Assembly: GCF_024713975.1 (NCBI RefSeq) | Contig: NC_091112.1 | Coordinates: 1,778,001-1,842,000, forward strand | Length of the DNA stretch: 64,000 bases | DNA from: Paralichthys olivaceus | Taxonomy: Eukaryota > Chordata > Actinopteri > Pleuronectiformes > Paralichthyidae | Direction: 5' to 3' | Shown: positions 29,206 to 42,265 of the stretch, one piece after another | Position numbering within the stretch: the stretch's first letter is position 1 | How the letters are laid out: each line of letters begins with the position of its first letter | The notes under the pieces: model-generated | The model's input: only the letters and a program-made list of their open reading frames with translations | Told to the model about the DNA's origin: nothing | The model's database searches: none | Made by a program: the position numbers and the translations under genes

Positions 29206-31750
29206 TCACTCGTGGTGGAACTTGGGCAGCTTGTCACCAGGTACGACCACATGCTCCACCCCCTTTTCTGTGACCACCACCAGGTTAGCCACGCCGCCGC
29301 TGACGTTGTCTCGGCCCATGGCCAAAGCAAGAGCTGAGGGGTCGGGAGGAGGGCGATGAAGCAAAGGAAGGGAGGAGGCAGGAAGACAGACAGGGACAAA
29401 AAAAACTGTAGGTCAGCAACAGGAAGTGTGTAACATTTAAACAGCTCCTCACAACAGCTAACAGCTGAATGTGTTAAAACTTAAATCAACATAATTAATT
29501 AAGCAAGAAAATACCATTAAGGGCAAACTGTAGACATTCTTCTCTGCTCATGTTGGGTTTGTATTTGGCATCAACGTAGCCGTAGATGTAAGTGCTTCCT
29601 GAGCCACCGATGGTCACAGGCTGACGGACTAACATCCCACCCAGAGACACAACGTACACCTGGGGAAGCGAGGAGGACATCATTACATGCAGCAGAGGCC
29701 GAACGTACTCAGCACTGTCAGCACCTCAACCTCCACCAACCTGTGGTCCGTCCTTCTTGTCCCAGCCTGCTGTGATGAAGCCGGCCTGCAGCTCCTCTTT
29801 GTTTTCGTAGCACAGTCCCTTCAGCACCGATGCTGCTGCTATCACCAGTGGAGGCGTCTCCATCTGGACGCTGTTGATGAGGATCAGCAAAGGTCGGGGG
29901 AAGTGAATTTGAAAGAAGACGTGTGATTCCTTTTCAGTTTTTCTTCCCTCTCGTGTTTTCTACATATTTGTTGGAATGTAAATGTGAATGTAAAAGTTAA
30001 AAAGCCCAAAGTCTGTGGGAGACAGACGGTGAGGGACTGGTTTTTGGGGCCTTCTGGTTTTTGTTTCTAGTTTTGATCACGTTTGAGCAGGTTTGGTTGC
30101 TCACAGGTAAACAGTCCGTGTGCAGAGCAAAAGAGGCGGAACATATTGAACGTGACGCATCAGCTCTCAGCGTTTTGATGGATCTGGATTCACGTGCAGA
30201 TAGCTGTTAATAGAGTTCTGGACCTAAAACAAGCATCACTGTTTAAGTTCTCTGTGGACAAACGTTGGACTGGCGTGGACTCTGACTGTTGACAGTGTAC
30301 AGCAGACAGAAGACAGAGCCTCGGTCTTGTTGTACATACTTTGTGTGTATGCACACATGTACATGTATCATTTCGGTCATAATGTGTTTAATATGTGTAC
30401 ATGTATTTGTACAGTATGTGTGCGGGGTACCTGTGGAAGGACAGGTGGAATTTGGCCGCCTTGGTGACGGCCTGAGCGTCTGCGAGCGAGCCGGACATGC
30501 AGCAGAAGATCTGGTCATGAACCTGAATCACCTTGTTGATGGTCTTAGATGAGACATATTCCCTGAAGACGAGAGAATGAACACAGTCAAAACACAGAGC
30601 GACACCACCTGCAGCAGGACGTCATCACAGACTGAAATGAAGATGGACGACGTGACAGCTCCCCAAAATGAAGCCAAAGAGTCTCGATCGCCACCTGGTG
30701 ACTGGCAGCAGTATAGCTCATAAATCTGGCCTCCTCCATGTTTGTGAATGGGACATGGGTCAAAGTAAACAATCAAAAGTAGAATAAATGGTTGCTGTCA
30801 TTTTATCTAGTTCTTATCAAACAGACGTTCAAGTGTCCATGTTCCTAATAAGTTTGGTTTTTAATGAGGCAAAGTTTTATTCATGAAGCTCAATAAAAAT
30901 CAGAAAGCAGAGTTTAAAACAACTTTCCAGCAAAACAAAAGGCATCAACAGGAGCAGAATAAAACTGGTAAAAGAAATAAAAAGGACAAAATCTACATAA
31001 AGTGAGTAAAATAAATAATACAAATAAAACAGATCGAGATAACGAAAAGAATCTAATGAAAATAAAATACAATGATGGTATGACCTGTGGTTTATTTACA
31101 GTCTATATATTATTTCTATGTGTTTAATGTGCTCGGGTGCATGTTTACTTCTCTGTAACTTTAAATATACGGATGTTTCTCATCTCATCTTTTCTCACCC
31201 TCCCATTGAAGCCCTGGAGTCTGAACCAATCACGACCCCTCCGTTGAAAACAGCAGCCAGGATGGTGGTCTGAGGGCGGAGAGAGAGAGAGTCTGTGAGT
31301 TGTGGTTCTCCAGCATTGATGATGGATAGAAGAAGACAAACATGACAGAAGACAAATACAACAGTGGACAACACAAACACAGCATCACATGGCGTCACTC
31401 AAGGCTATGAATTCTGGGATTTGGAGTTCTGTGAGGGGGGTGATTTTTTTTCCTCACTGAAAATGAAAGTGTAGTTTTCTTCGTAGAAACTTAAAGAATA
31501 AACTCTTTCAGGTATTAAAGGTGAACATTCACTCATACAACAACATCTGGAACATGAACTTGTTCTCTCGCTTTGTCTCTAATCAGGTGAAGCTTCACCT
31601 GTTCGCAGCGGATGTCGGTTCTTGATTATTTTACTCTTGAAAGGTTTTTCTTCGTGTTTCACGAGAAGAGAGAGAAACAGAGATGACAGCGGATTCACTC
31701 ACCCCTGTGCTGACTCCTTTGACTCGTGAGTCCGTGCAGCGTTTCTCCAT
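29206..31750 (-). CDS. psmb12: Proteasome subunit beta 12 (PSMB9-like extra beta1 subunit of fishes)
   Basis: Six exons total 654 bp (217 aa): 31750-31703, 31269-31199, 30562-30431, 29870-29741, 29659-29515, 29333-29206. Exon structure and phases parallel psmb9. The propeptide is very short ([16 protein letters not shown], 16 residues) and is followed by Thr1 ([11 protein letters not shown]). Asp17 (GSDSR) and the catalytic Lys are kept. One extra Gly follows position 23. The residue aligned with specificity position 45 is Met (FCCMSGS), unlike Arg in PSMB6 or Leu in PSMB9. The C-terminus has GRDNVSGG and [10 protein letters not shown]. Place and sequence match the beta1-type PSMB9-like/psmb12 gene of the fish class I region; the symbol follows zebrafish use. 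All active-site residues are present, so it should be catalytic, but its substrate preference is inference. Confidence 0.88.
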
Positions 31751-31873
31751 TTTCTCTCCAAAATCGAAAGAGAGGACGGAGAGGTGACGCACGAGTCAGA
31801 ACAGCGACCTCTGGCGCACCGTGACGCACCGTGACGCAGAGAGACGAGCACAGGAGCCGCAGTCACATCCACG
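31751..31873. promoter_or_regulatory. Bidirectional promoter shared by psmb12 and psmb13
   Basis: Only 123 bp separate the two divergent start codons. The gap holds three GTGACGCA octamers (31784, 31821, 31831; the last two 10 bp apart), which resemble CRE/X2-box sites. Next to psmb12 is a weak ISRE-like AAAATCGAAA (31761-31770). No TATA box or CCAAT box is seen. The mammalian TAP1/PSMB9 pair also shares a bidirectional promoter; here the partners are two proteasome genes. Confidence 0.75.
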
Positions 31874-34800
31874 ATGGCGCTATCAAATGTCCTGGAAACT
31901 CCTGCTGCCGGGTTTAATTTCGACAACAACGCGAGGTATGAGCTCGTTTTAATGATTCCGAGCCACGGACTGAATCTGTGATGAGCACAATCACATGTGA
32001 ACTCCGGTTTTACTGAGACTTCATCAGGGGCAAAAGTGAAAGTAACTTTGTTGAGTGCGTTCCTCTGATCCCTGTAAGGACACACTGATAATGTGTTGAT
32101 TATAAATATAATATATATTCACAGATCACCCCTGCGCTGTCTCTCTCTGTAGAAATGCTGCACTCGAGGGTCTTTTTGCAGGACAGTCACCGAAACCTCT
32201 GAAAACAGGCACCACCATCGCAGGAGTGGTGTTCAAGGCAAGTTCACATCTGAGTATATGATATTAATATAAACAGACAAAATGTGTTGTTGATTCTTTT
32301 TGAAGATCTTGGACTTTTGTGCAGCACCCTGAGACAACTGTTTGCTGTGATACCCTGCTATATAAATACATTTGATTGATTGATTCTTCAAGTAAATTTG
32401 AGTCTGCACATATTTTCCAGAGCTGTATCGACTCTTCAGCGAGTCAGTGTCGTGCATCAGTTCCAGATGAATAAAGATAGAAACTTTCAGAAAGATGAAA
32501 CATGACCGTACTGTTATTGTTGTGAGAACAGACGCTGCATTCAAGTTCTCCACAGAGACGAAATGACACGATTAGAAAATCAAACACTAACCCGACATGG
32601 ACATTACAAAAAAATGGAATTTGGAAGTTTCTTGATGTAAATGTTGAACTTCGACCTCCAATTCCACACTGCATGCCTCGCCAAAGTAAAAGAAGATTCA
32701 ACAAGTGTTCAATCTCGGAGCCCATCGGCCATCGTCTGATGATGAATTAGCATCTGGGGGCAGCGGCCACTAATTAGGATCTTAGTGTAGACTCAGTTCT
32801 CCATCAACTGTACCTGCACTGTTTATAGTCCAACTAGTTTCTTTCATCACGAGTCGAACGTTTGTCAACCGTCAGGGACCAAACAATATTTCTGTTGTTG
32901 GTGCAGGATGGCGTGGTACTGGGAGCAGACACACGAGCTACCTCCAGTGAAGTGGTGGCCGACAAGATGTGCGCCAAGATCCATTACATCGCCCCGAACA
33001 TATAGTAAGTGTCACGAGGATTGGAGCAGAAATCCACCATCAAGTACTCTCACTAGTATCATTCTGGAGATCCTCTGGACATTCTCTGGGGCTGTATGTG
33101 TGAGAGCCTCCACACTTTCTGCAGCCAGTCCCTCAGTAAAATGTCCACAGAAACTCCGGAGCAGCTAATGAGAGAACACAGCAGGAGATCCTCCGCAGGA
33201 TTCATGTGAGCAAGTGGGTGTGTCCATTTACAACATGGGACAGATGCACAAATGACGAAGACGAAGATATCAAGAGCGTTTGTGTGTCGTCAGTGTCCAA
33301 GAACGAGTCCTGACCCCTCACTTTGCCCTTCCTCCCGCCTCACATGTTCTCTCACAGTAGCTTCGGTTCTTCTTTCTCTCTGTAGTTGTTGTGGAGCAGG
33401 AACCGCAGCAGATACAGAGAAAACCACAGAGATGGTCTCCTCCAACCTCACCATCTTCTCGCTGAACAGTGGGAGGAACCCTCGCGTCGTCATGGCCGTC
33501 AGCATACTGCAGGATATGTTGTACAGGTTCGTGTTTCCCTTTGACACGTACTTATATCTTAGGGTGTGGGAATGAGTTATACAAGAGTTTAAAGAAGCTC
33601 TCACTTTCTTTAAAGTTCAGTTTTTAAATCTCTGCTCCTCAGGTATCACGGCCAAATTGGTGCAAATCTTATTCTGGGAGGAGTTGACTGCACGGGGAAC
33701 CACCTGTACACAGTGGGGCCATATGGGAGTGTGAATAAGATGCCTTACCTTGCAATGGGTATGTTCAATAACACTCTTCTGTAAGTATGTGCACAACTGT
33801 TGTTGTCGGAGCCGAGTCTGTGGGGTTTCTGCAGGTTTCAAGAAAAATGTAAAACTTTTAACATCATTAATGAATGAAATTTAAGATGTCAAGTGTGACT
33901 GATATGAAGGAATATCAGAGTTCCAGAATGACTTTTCTCTTATAAGTAAAGATAAGGTGACGTAATCGAGTAGAGAGAAACTTTTGTTGAGAAAGAACTT
34001 CAACACAGAGAGAGATTGTAAAGCAAACAGTGCGACAGAAGTGGCGTTAGATAAATGTCAACACAGTTAATGTGACACAAAGAGACATTAACTCTTGGAT
34101 TTACTACCCACAGGTGAGATGTGTTTCTTTAAAAGCTGGTACATAATATTTAAAGATATTTAAAATGGTTTAAGGCCTTCAATTGAGATGATTCAATTTC
34201 AGACTTTTAAGACCCTTTGGAAACCCTGTGTGTTCACTACGACGGCTCAGGTCTTTTTTTTTATGGCTCAAATGTGTCATTTGAATCTGAAACACAAGAT
34301 TTCACACTCCCTGTTCAGTGCAAGTATTTTATTTGTAAGTGTCAGAGATCTTCGTGTTTTACTCTCATATTTGATCAACATGATGTATTTATTCTGCTCT
34401 GTTGTGTTCATGCAGGATCCGGTGATCTGGCTGCTCTCGGGATTTTAGAGGATCAGTTCAAACCTGATCTGGAGGTCTGTTCACTGTTGTTAACATCCTG
34501 TGACAGTTCTTATTAGTCCTCATCATTTAGACTGAATCACAGAAGTGTTTCATCTGTATTTGGATAATTGCTGGTATAGTATGGCACTGCCAATAAGTCT
34601 CTACATTAAACACATGAATTCTTCTCCATGTTGATTTGTGTGTGTTAGCTGGAGGAGGCCAAGGAGCTGGTGCGTCTCGCCATCAACGCTGGCATCATGA
34701 GCGACCTCGGCTCAGGCAACAACATCGACATCTGCGTCATCACCAGAAAAGGAGTGGACTACATCAGACCATACCAGGAGTCAGAGTACAAAGACAACAG

Positions 34801-35130
34801 GTACAAGCTCAACTTTATTTCACTCAGATCTCTGTCCATTCCCAGCAGTTCCCTGAAATCCAATCGAGCTGCACCAAGTTTCACACACTCACAGACTTCA
34901 GTTCCCTAAACATGCCAGATCCATAAAGATTTGTCCCTGGGAATTTCTGAGCCCGTCCCCTGATCAGCATGAACATTCATCAGTTCCTTCTCCCTCTCTC
35001 TCCCTGTCTTTCTCTTAGGAAAATGAAATACAGGTACCGTCCAGGCACGACGCCGGTCCTGACAGAGAAAGTTGTCCCCTTCAAGCTGGAGGTTGTACAG
35101 GAGACGGTGCAGCAAATGGATACAGCTTGA
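31874..35130 (+). CDS. psmb13: Proteasome subunit beta 13 (PSMB10-like, beta2i type)
   Basis: Eight exons total 825 bp (274 aa): 31874-31935, 32153-32237, 32907-33004, 33386-33526, 33643-33758, 34416-34474, 34649-34800, 35019-35130. A 40-residue propeptide ending PKPLKTG precedes Thr1 ([11 protein letters not shown]). Asp17 (GADTR) and Lys33 are present. Gly45 and Glu53 (IYCCGAG...ADTE) match PSMB10 (Glu53) rather than constitutive PSMB7 (Asp53). The long beta2 C-terminal arm ([19 protein letters not shown]) wraps the neighbouring subunit in this family. Intron 2 has a GC donor (AAG|GCAAGT). In fishes the class I-linked gene is called psmb13 or psmb10; orthology to mammalian PSMB10 is uncertain, so the symbol is tentative. 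It is paired with psmb12 and lies beside psmb8. Confidence 0.92.
32032..32043 (+). promoter_or_regulatory. IRF-E/ISRE in psmb13 intron 1
   Basis: AAAAGTGAAAGT matches the IRF-E consensus at all positions, about 100 bp into intron 1. It is the only perfect element near the shared psmb12/psmb13 promoter, so it could serve both genes. Confidence 0.55.
34845..34985. repeat. Dispersed fish repeat fragment in psmb13 intron 7
   Basis: Carries CAGTTCCCTGAAATCCAATC, 'GAGCTGCACCAAGTTTCACAC' and 'TGAGCCCGTCCCCTGATCAG' in the same order as the reverse-oriented fragment at 17.1-17.4 kb. Confidence 0.6.
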
Positions 35131-35187
35131 CCCACAATCACACAAAAACACCACAACAATTATCGTATTGTGATTTGTCAGATATTA

Positions 35188-35193
35188 AATAAA
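35188..35193 (+). terminator. Polyadenylation signal of psmb13
   Basis: AATAAA 58 bp after the psmb13 stop codon on the sense strand. Confidence 0.75.
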
Positions 35194-35199
35194 AGCAGT

Positions 35200-35967
35200 G
35201 AAAAATCTCAGATGTTTGATAAATGTCACCGTGTCTTCTGCTCTGCTGCTGCACTTCACTGACATGGAACAGAAACTCTAAGACTTCAGTGGTTACTGCA
35301 GCACAAGAAGGGAGGCCAAGATTCAAACGTGTTTTTACAATAAATAATCATGAGAATAAAAAGAAAAACTAAAATCCAGTTTGACCTCAGTTGCCTCATT
35401 TCTTTTGATTCAACAGATCCAATAAAAAGAAAAAGGTTTGTGCTGCAGGTCACGTTCATTTATATCAATGTGAAATATGTTAAAATGTTTAATTAGGTTA
35501 CAATATATATAAATATTTCTAATTAGTTGTTGTACATGAATTACAATCAAGTGCTTTGATATGTTCACTGTGTGTGTTCCCTAATATAAAGTATTACCAT
35601 ATATATACATATATATATGTGTGTGTATATGTACATGCTCAATAGCCTCTAATAACTCTGTATTTTAACATGTCCTGATGGTAAATTGATGCACATTGTT
35701 ATGTACTAATAAATAAGTCAGCTCACTCCCCACAACCTCAGTGCTGCATTTCTGCTTAGAGACCGATGATGAGAAAATACCACGCTTTCCTATTGGTTTG
35801 TGCTTTGGATGGTTTTTGTCCTAAGAATATTTTTTATTCTTATCGATTAACTATTGGATGAAACAAACAAACTATTGGATTAAACAAACAGAAACGATTT
35901 GATGAGTTATTGATGGTTGAACACAGGTTCTTTATTTTTATGAGACGACGCTACAGAAATTCTAAAA
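35200..35967. other. psmb13-psmb8 intergenic DNA
   Basis: AT-rich with a short TA/TG-rich patch near 35600. No exon seen. Confidence 0.6.
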
Positions 35968-35979
35968 ACTTTCACTTTC
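35968..35979 (-). promoter_or_regulatory. IRF-E/ISRE of the psmb8 promoter
   Basis: Read on the minus strand this is GAAAGTGAAAGT, a perfect IRF-E. It lies 124 bp upstream of the psmb8 start codon. ISRE function is orientation-tolerant. Confidence 0.78.
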
Positions 35980-36103
35980 GGATTCATTGTTACGCACAAG
36001 GAAATGAGTCTTGACGCGGTGTCAGGCAGCTTCGTTATTTAGGACGTTTGATGCATCTTCACTCTAGAAATAATTACAACATATTTTTTCCATCAAATAC
36101 ACA

Positions 36104-38356
<2,253 letters not shown>

Positions 38357-38433
38357 ACTTGACCCAGAAACACAGATCAACCTCAACAACTGTTTTGTGG
38401 GAGTTTGTGGTCGAGAGGATCTCGATGATTATG

Positions 38434-38439
38434 AATAAA
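38434..38439 (+). terminator. Polyadenylation signal of psmb8
   Basis: AATAAA 78 bp after the stop codon. A second AATAAA lies near 38603. Confidence 0.7.
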
Positions 38440-38619
38440 TGAAATGTCAATGCACAGATAACAGACCAGTGAATTTAAACTGGGTCAGACCTTTGTTTCA
38501 TTATTGTTCTAATCATGTAATGTGGCTCCTGGACATGAATATGACAGAGCATCATGTACAGATGTTGTGTGGATGAATTCTGATTTTCTCCTTGGCCAAG
38601 CTTCAATAAATATTTCAAC

Positions 38620-39247
38620 ATCAAAGACATGAAAGGCTCCTGGTTGTTTCTTCTCTGAGACGTCTTCATCGTAACACAGATAACTGGTCTCTCAGTGGAA
38701 GACACGGTTACATCGGTTCATGTAAACGTTTATACTTGTTCATTGGTTAGTAATACAGCAGCTGTGATGTCATGTGTTGCCGTGCAGAACTCCGCCCTGC
38801 AGGTTTTGCCCTTGAAGGAAATGATGTCCCATAAACAATCAACTTGATATTAGCACAGACTGTGAGGGGACAGAGGTTCACGACCACAGGATCATTTACA
38901 GTCATGACCTTTCTGATTATTATTTATTATTTATCTGTAAGAACTGTCTGTGATGGACGTGTCCAGGTGAGTGTGTCTCTGTTGGGGTGTCCCACAGCAC
39001 ATTACAGCTAGTTGAGTCCACGCAGCCTTAAAACTGAGTGTGAGCGAGAGATCAGTGGATCTGCTCATGTCTGACAATGAAAACACTCAATCACAAAGTG
39101 GTTTTACACTTGACTACAAAACAACAATAATCCTCCTAAAATAACGAGGTTGTTAAAGACAGCAGCAAATCAAACGTGAGAAAAGACCAAATGACTTCAC
39201 AATAAAACCACCACAACCATTTTCTCATCATGTGTAAAATGTCTTTG
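38620..39247. other. Intergenic DNA before the class I duplication
   Basis: No exon or named repeat was recognised between the psmb8 3' end and the left edge of the duplicated segment. Confidence 0.55.
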
Positions 39248-39429
39248 TCTTTTTCCTGGAAAGAGTCACAGGTTTGACCAAATAGGTTTTTCCTTGCTGC
39301 TCTTACAGGTCAAATCCACATTTGTTTTTTCTCTGGGACAATAATGAACATTTGAACTTTCACAGACGTGTTCAACTTTTCTACACATTGAATCACAAAG
39401 AGACAGAAATCCAAGAGAGTATCAGGGAC

Positions 39430-39435
39430 TTTATT
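39430..39435 (-). terminator. Polyadenylation signal of class I gene 1
   Basis: AATAAA on the minus strand near the left edge of the duplicated unit, with the same site at 53522 in copy B. If used, the 3' UTR is about 1.9 kb. Confidence 0.5.
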
Positions 39436-39810
39436 CAAAACACAAGTACAAAAGGAATGAAACAGCAAAGCAGCTTCATTTAACATTCATTTATAAAAAC
39501 CCAACACGTCAACGTTCACTTTCTACACTGTAAAAATGAAAACTTGGAATTACGTTACTGCGATTTCTAAAAATATAACGAACAAAGAAAATTTAATGGA
39601 TTTCTAAACGTAGTAAAAGTATTTTCTTCAAATAACTTTACTTTGTTAAATTTGTAAAGTTGCTGAATTTATGACGGCAAAACACAAAATAGTAAGTTTG
39701 TGCTGTGACACCTCTCACGTCTCATCAGGGGAAACGTGGCCTCACGTCATGAAGCTGAGTGTTCAGGTTGAATACAGGACAGAGATTCTGGATCTGCAGT
39801 TGCATATGTT

Positions 39811-39990
39811 GGCGGCTGTGGCTCAGGAGGTAGAGCGGATCGTCCACAGACACGAAAACTACCCCTGACAGCTCAGTGGACAATGTGTGTGATTGACGTG
39901 TGACAGAAAAAACACTTTGTGAACGAGTGAATGTGACTGAATGTGAACGGTAAAGTGTCTGAGTGGTCGATAAGACAATATAAATGTACT
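39811..39990 (+). mobile_element. tRNA-derived SINE fragment in class I gene 1 3' region
   Basis: Starts GGCGGCTGTGGCTCAGGAGG with a tRNA-like A-box (TGGCTCAGGAGG) and ends with text like GAATGTGAACGGTAAAGTGT. This is the head and tail of a common fish tRNA-derived SINE with much of the middle missing. The same insertion is in copy B, so it predates the duplication. Confidence 0.65.
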
Positions 39991-41879
39991 TAAATGTTGT
40001 GATGGAGAACATCACTGCTCAGGGTGAAACATTTCACGTCTACATGTGGAATAAAGTGCTTCAATCCTCTGGAGCCTGGTGAGCAGTGACACTAGAACTC
40101 GCAGCTCTGAGAAAATGTGAAGTTTTTAAAATGACCAAAGATCAGTTCAGTGATTCTGCGTTTTTCGAATCTTTTCATTTTTGCAGTGTAAATGTTAACG
40201 AGGCTAAAACAGAAAAGTCCCTTGTCCCTAAAAACTAACAGGAAGTCTGAAGAGAACCTTTCACATCAGAGGCTTAAAACATCCCACAACCCTTTTATAA
40301 TCTCAACTCAAGTGAACTTCTAATGTTTAAGAGCACAACAAAGCATGAATATAACCAAACAAACAAAACACAAGCAACTCTTGATTCATTCATTTCTTGT
40401 TCAGGCCAATTCAAGATAGAATCAAAACTTGATTTTTATATGATTCACTTCAAGAAATAAAATAAAAGCAGAATATTTACACAACTGGAAAACTAATTTT
40501 GTACTGACGCTCGTGTTGTGTGTACGTGTGTGAACACAACTTGTTATTGTGTGTAATCTGATGTCACCTGGTATAAATCATGAAGAAGTATATTTCCTGT
40601 AAATGACATTGAATCATTAACAGAATGATTTGTGTACGAGTCACATGATCAAGACGATTCACCACAGTGAAGATGAAGAACTTTATCCATCCACTTTCTA
40701 TTCTGCAGAGACACTATGAGGACTGAAGTGTGTCACTGATTCTCAGCAGGTGTACAACACACAGAGAAAACCATGTACAACATCTGCAGCTCATTCACAG
40801 TCTCCATTTACGCAGCATGTTTTTCAATTGTATGAACATTGATTGTGTCACTTGTCCAAATCACACCAGATTCAACGCTGCACTTCCTCGGGCCCTTAAC
40901 AACACACATGTCGAGTGTGAAGCAGATCAAATGAACGGTTCTCCAGAGACGTGAGTCACATACAAACAGATTTCTGGAATCATTAGACAGGTTATATTTC
41001 CAGACCCTAAGATGTGGATGTGTGGGCGTCTATATATGTATATTTACATTTGTAATATTTAGAAGGATTTTACAAGGATGCCCCAACACCAGGAATATAA
41101 AACTGAAACTCTTTTGATTTTTAACTAAAAGATCAAATTTAATCGACGCCACCATTTATATTTCATATTTGTCAGTAGTTTTGATTTGCGTTATTTGTAT
41201 TTTGATAAATGTCTGACCCTGACGATCAGTTTATGATGTGAGTGATGAATAATCAGTGAACTCCCAGTGTAAGGGGGAGAATGTGGTGACACTGCTTCTT
41301 GTTCCAGTGCAAACGTCCATAAACCTAAAGTGAAAAAAAGAAGATGAAAGATTAAATGTTCAGTTCCACAAAGCCACGTATTTTATGTATTTACAGTATT
41401 GAGACCTAATATTTCCACGATTCCCTCATTTAACAGTGAAACCAAATTTTACTCAGGAATAAAAAAAATGGTTTTATCAACATTTGAATTGTTGTCACTG
41501 CTGATATTTGAGCTTTAATTTCAACATTGAATCTGTTAACGTGAAGGTTTCTGATCTGTGCCTTGCTCTTAAAAATCTCTAATGATTGTTTTGGTTCTAA
41601 TTAAAACAGAGGTTTTACACATGATCACACACGTGTTACTTTGCACTTAGTTTAAGTTTTGTTGAACATATGGAGCAACTCACTGTGTTCAGGAGGACGT
41701 CTCACTTGAAGAAATAGAAACTTTATCTGGGTTCAGAGGCTTTAAGACATTTGGATCATTTCCAGCTGTGAGGTCAGAAACACATCATGAGACCATCCTC
41801 CTCTGAACAGACACTTTTATTACAAACAACCAACACTGCAGGGAACAGTCCTGAAAACTCTCTTCAGCACAAAATGAAG

Positions 41880-42080
41880 CCTATTTAATCTACGGAGGCT
41901 TTTCTAGAGTCCTGCACTGGGTCAGGTTCCTGTGGGGAGCCTCAAATCCATTGAAAGAAATATTGGCAGTAGTGTGGACAAGGCCTAAGTGAACATTTGT
42001 GGCAAATTTGAAGAAATTCCCTCAAAGCATTCTTGAGATATCGTGTTCACAAGATGGGGACGAACAGATGAACAGCCTGA
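41880..42080. repeat. Dispersed 'ATCGTGTTCAC' repeat, downstream of class I gene 1 exon 6
   Basis: Contains CAAATTTGAAGAAATTCCCT, 'TTCTTGAGATATCGTGTTCAC' and 'GAACAGCCTGAAAACATAACG', a widely dispersed fish repeat. Related copies lie at 43770-43950 and 57700-58020. Confidence 0.65.
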
Positions 42081-42265
42081 AAACATAACGCCTCCCTGAC
42101 TGGCGCCGGTGTGGACCAATAAAAAGTGGAGCAAAGAGGAGTTGGGGGTGTTTTATAAAACTGGACATGTTCGTACTTTCAGCTGCTGTGTCAACGTGAC
42201 GTGACGTCCTCATAAAGCATATCAGTATAAAAAGAAAACAGAGTAGAAATAGAAGTTTTACTTAC

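Noticed and set aside
39811-39990. tRNA-like A-box suggesting a tRNA gene
   Set aside because: No B-box with T-loop or acceptor stem in the right place. The sequence matches a tRNA-derived SINE and is present in both duplicated copies.
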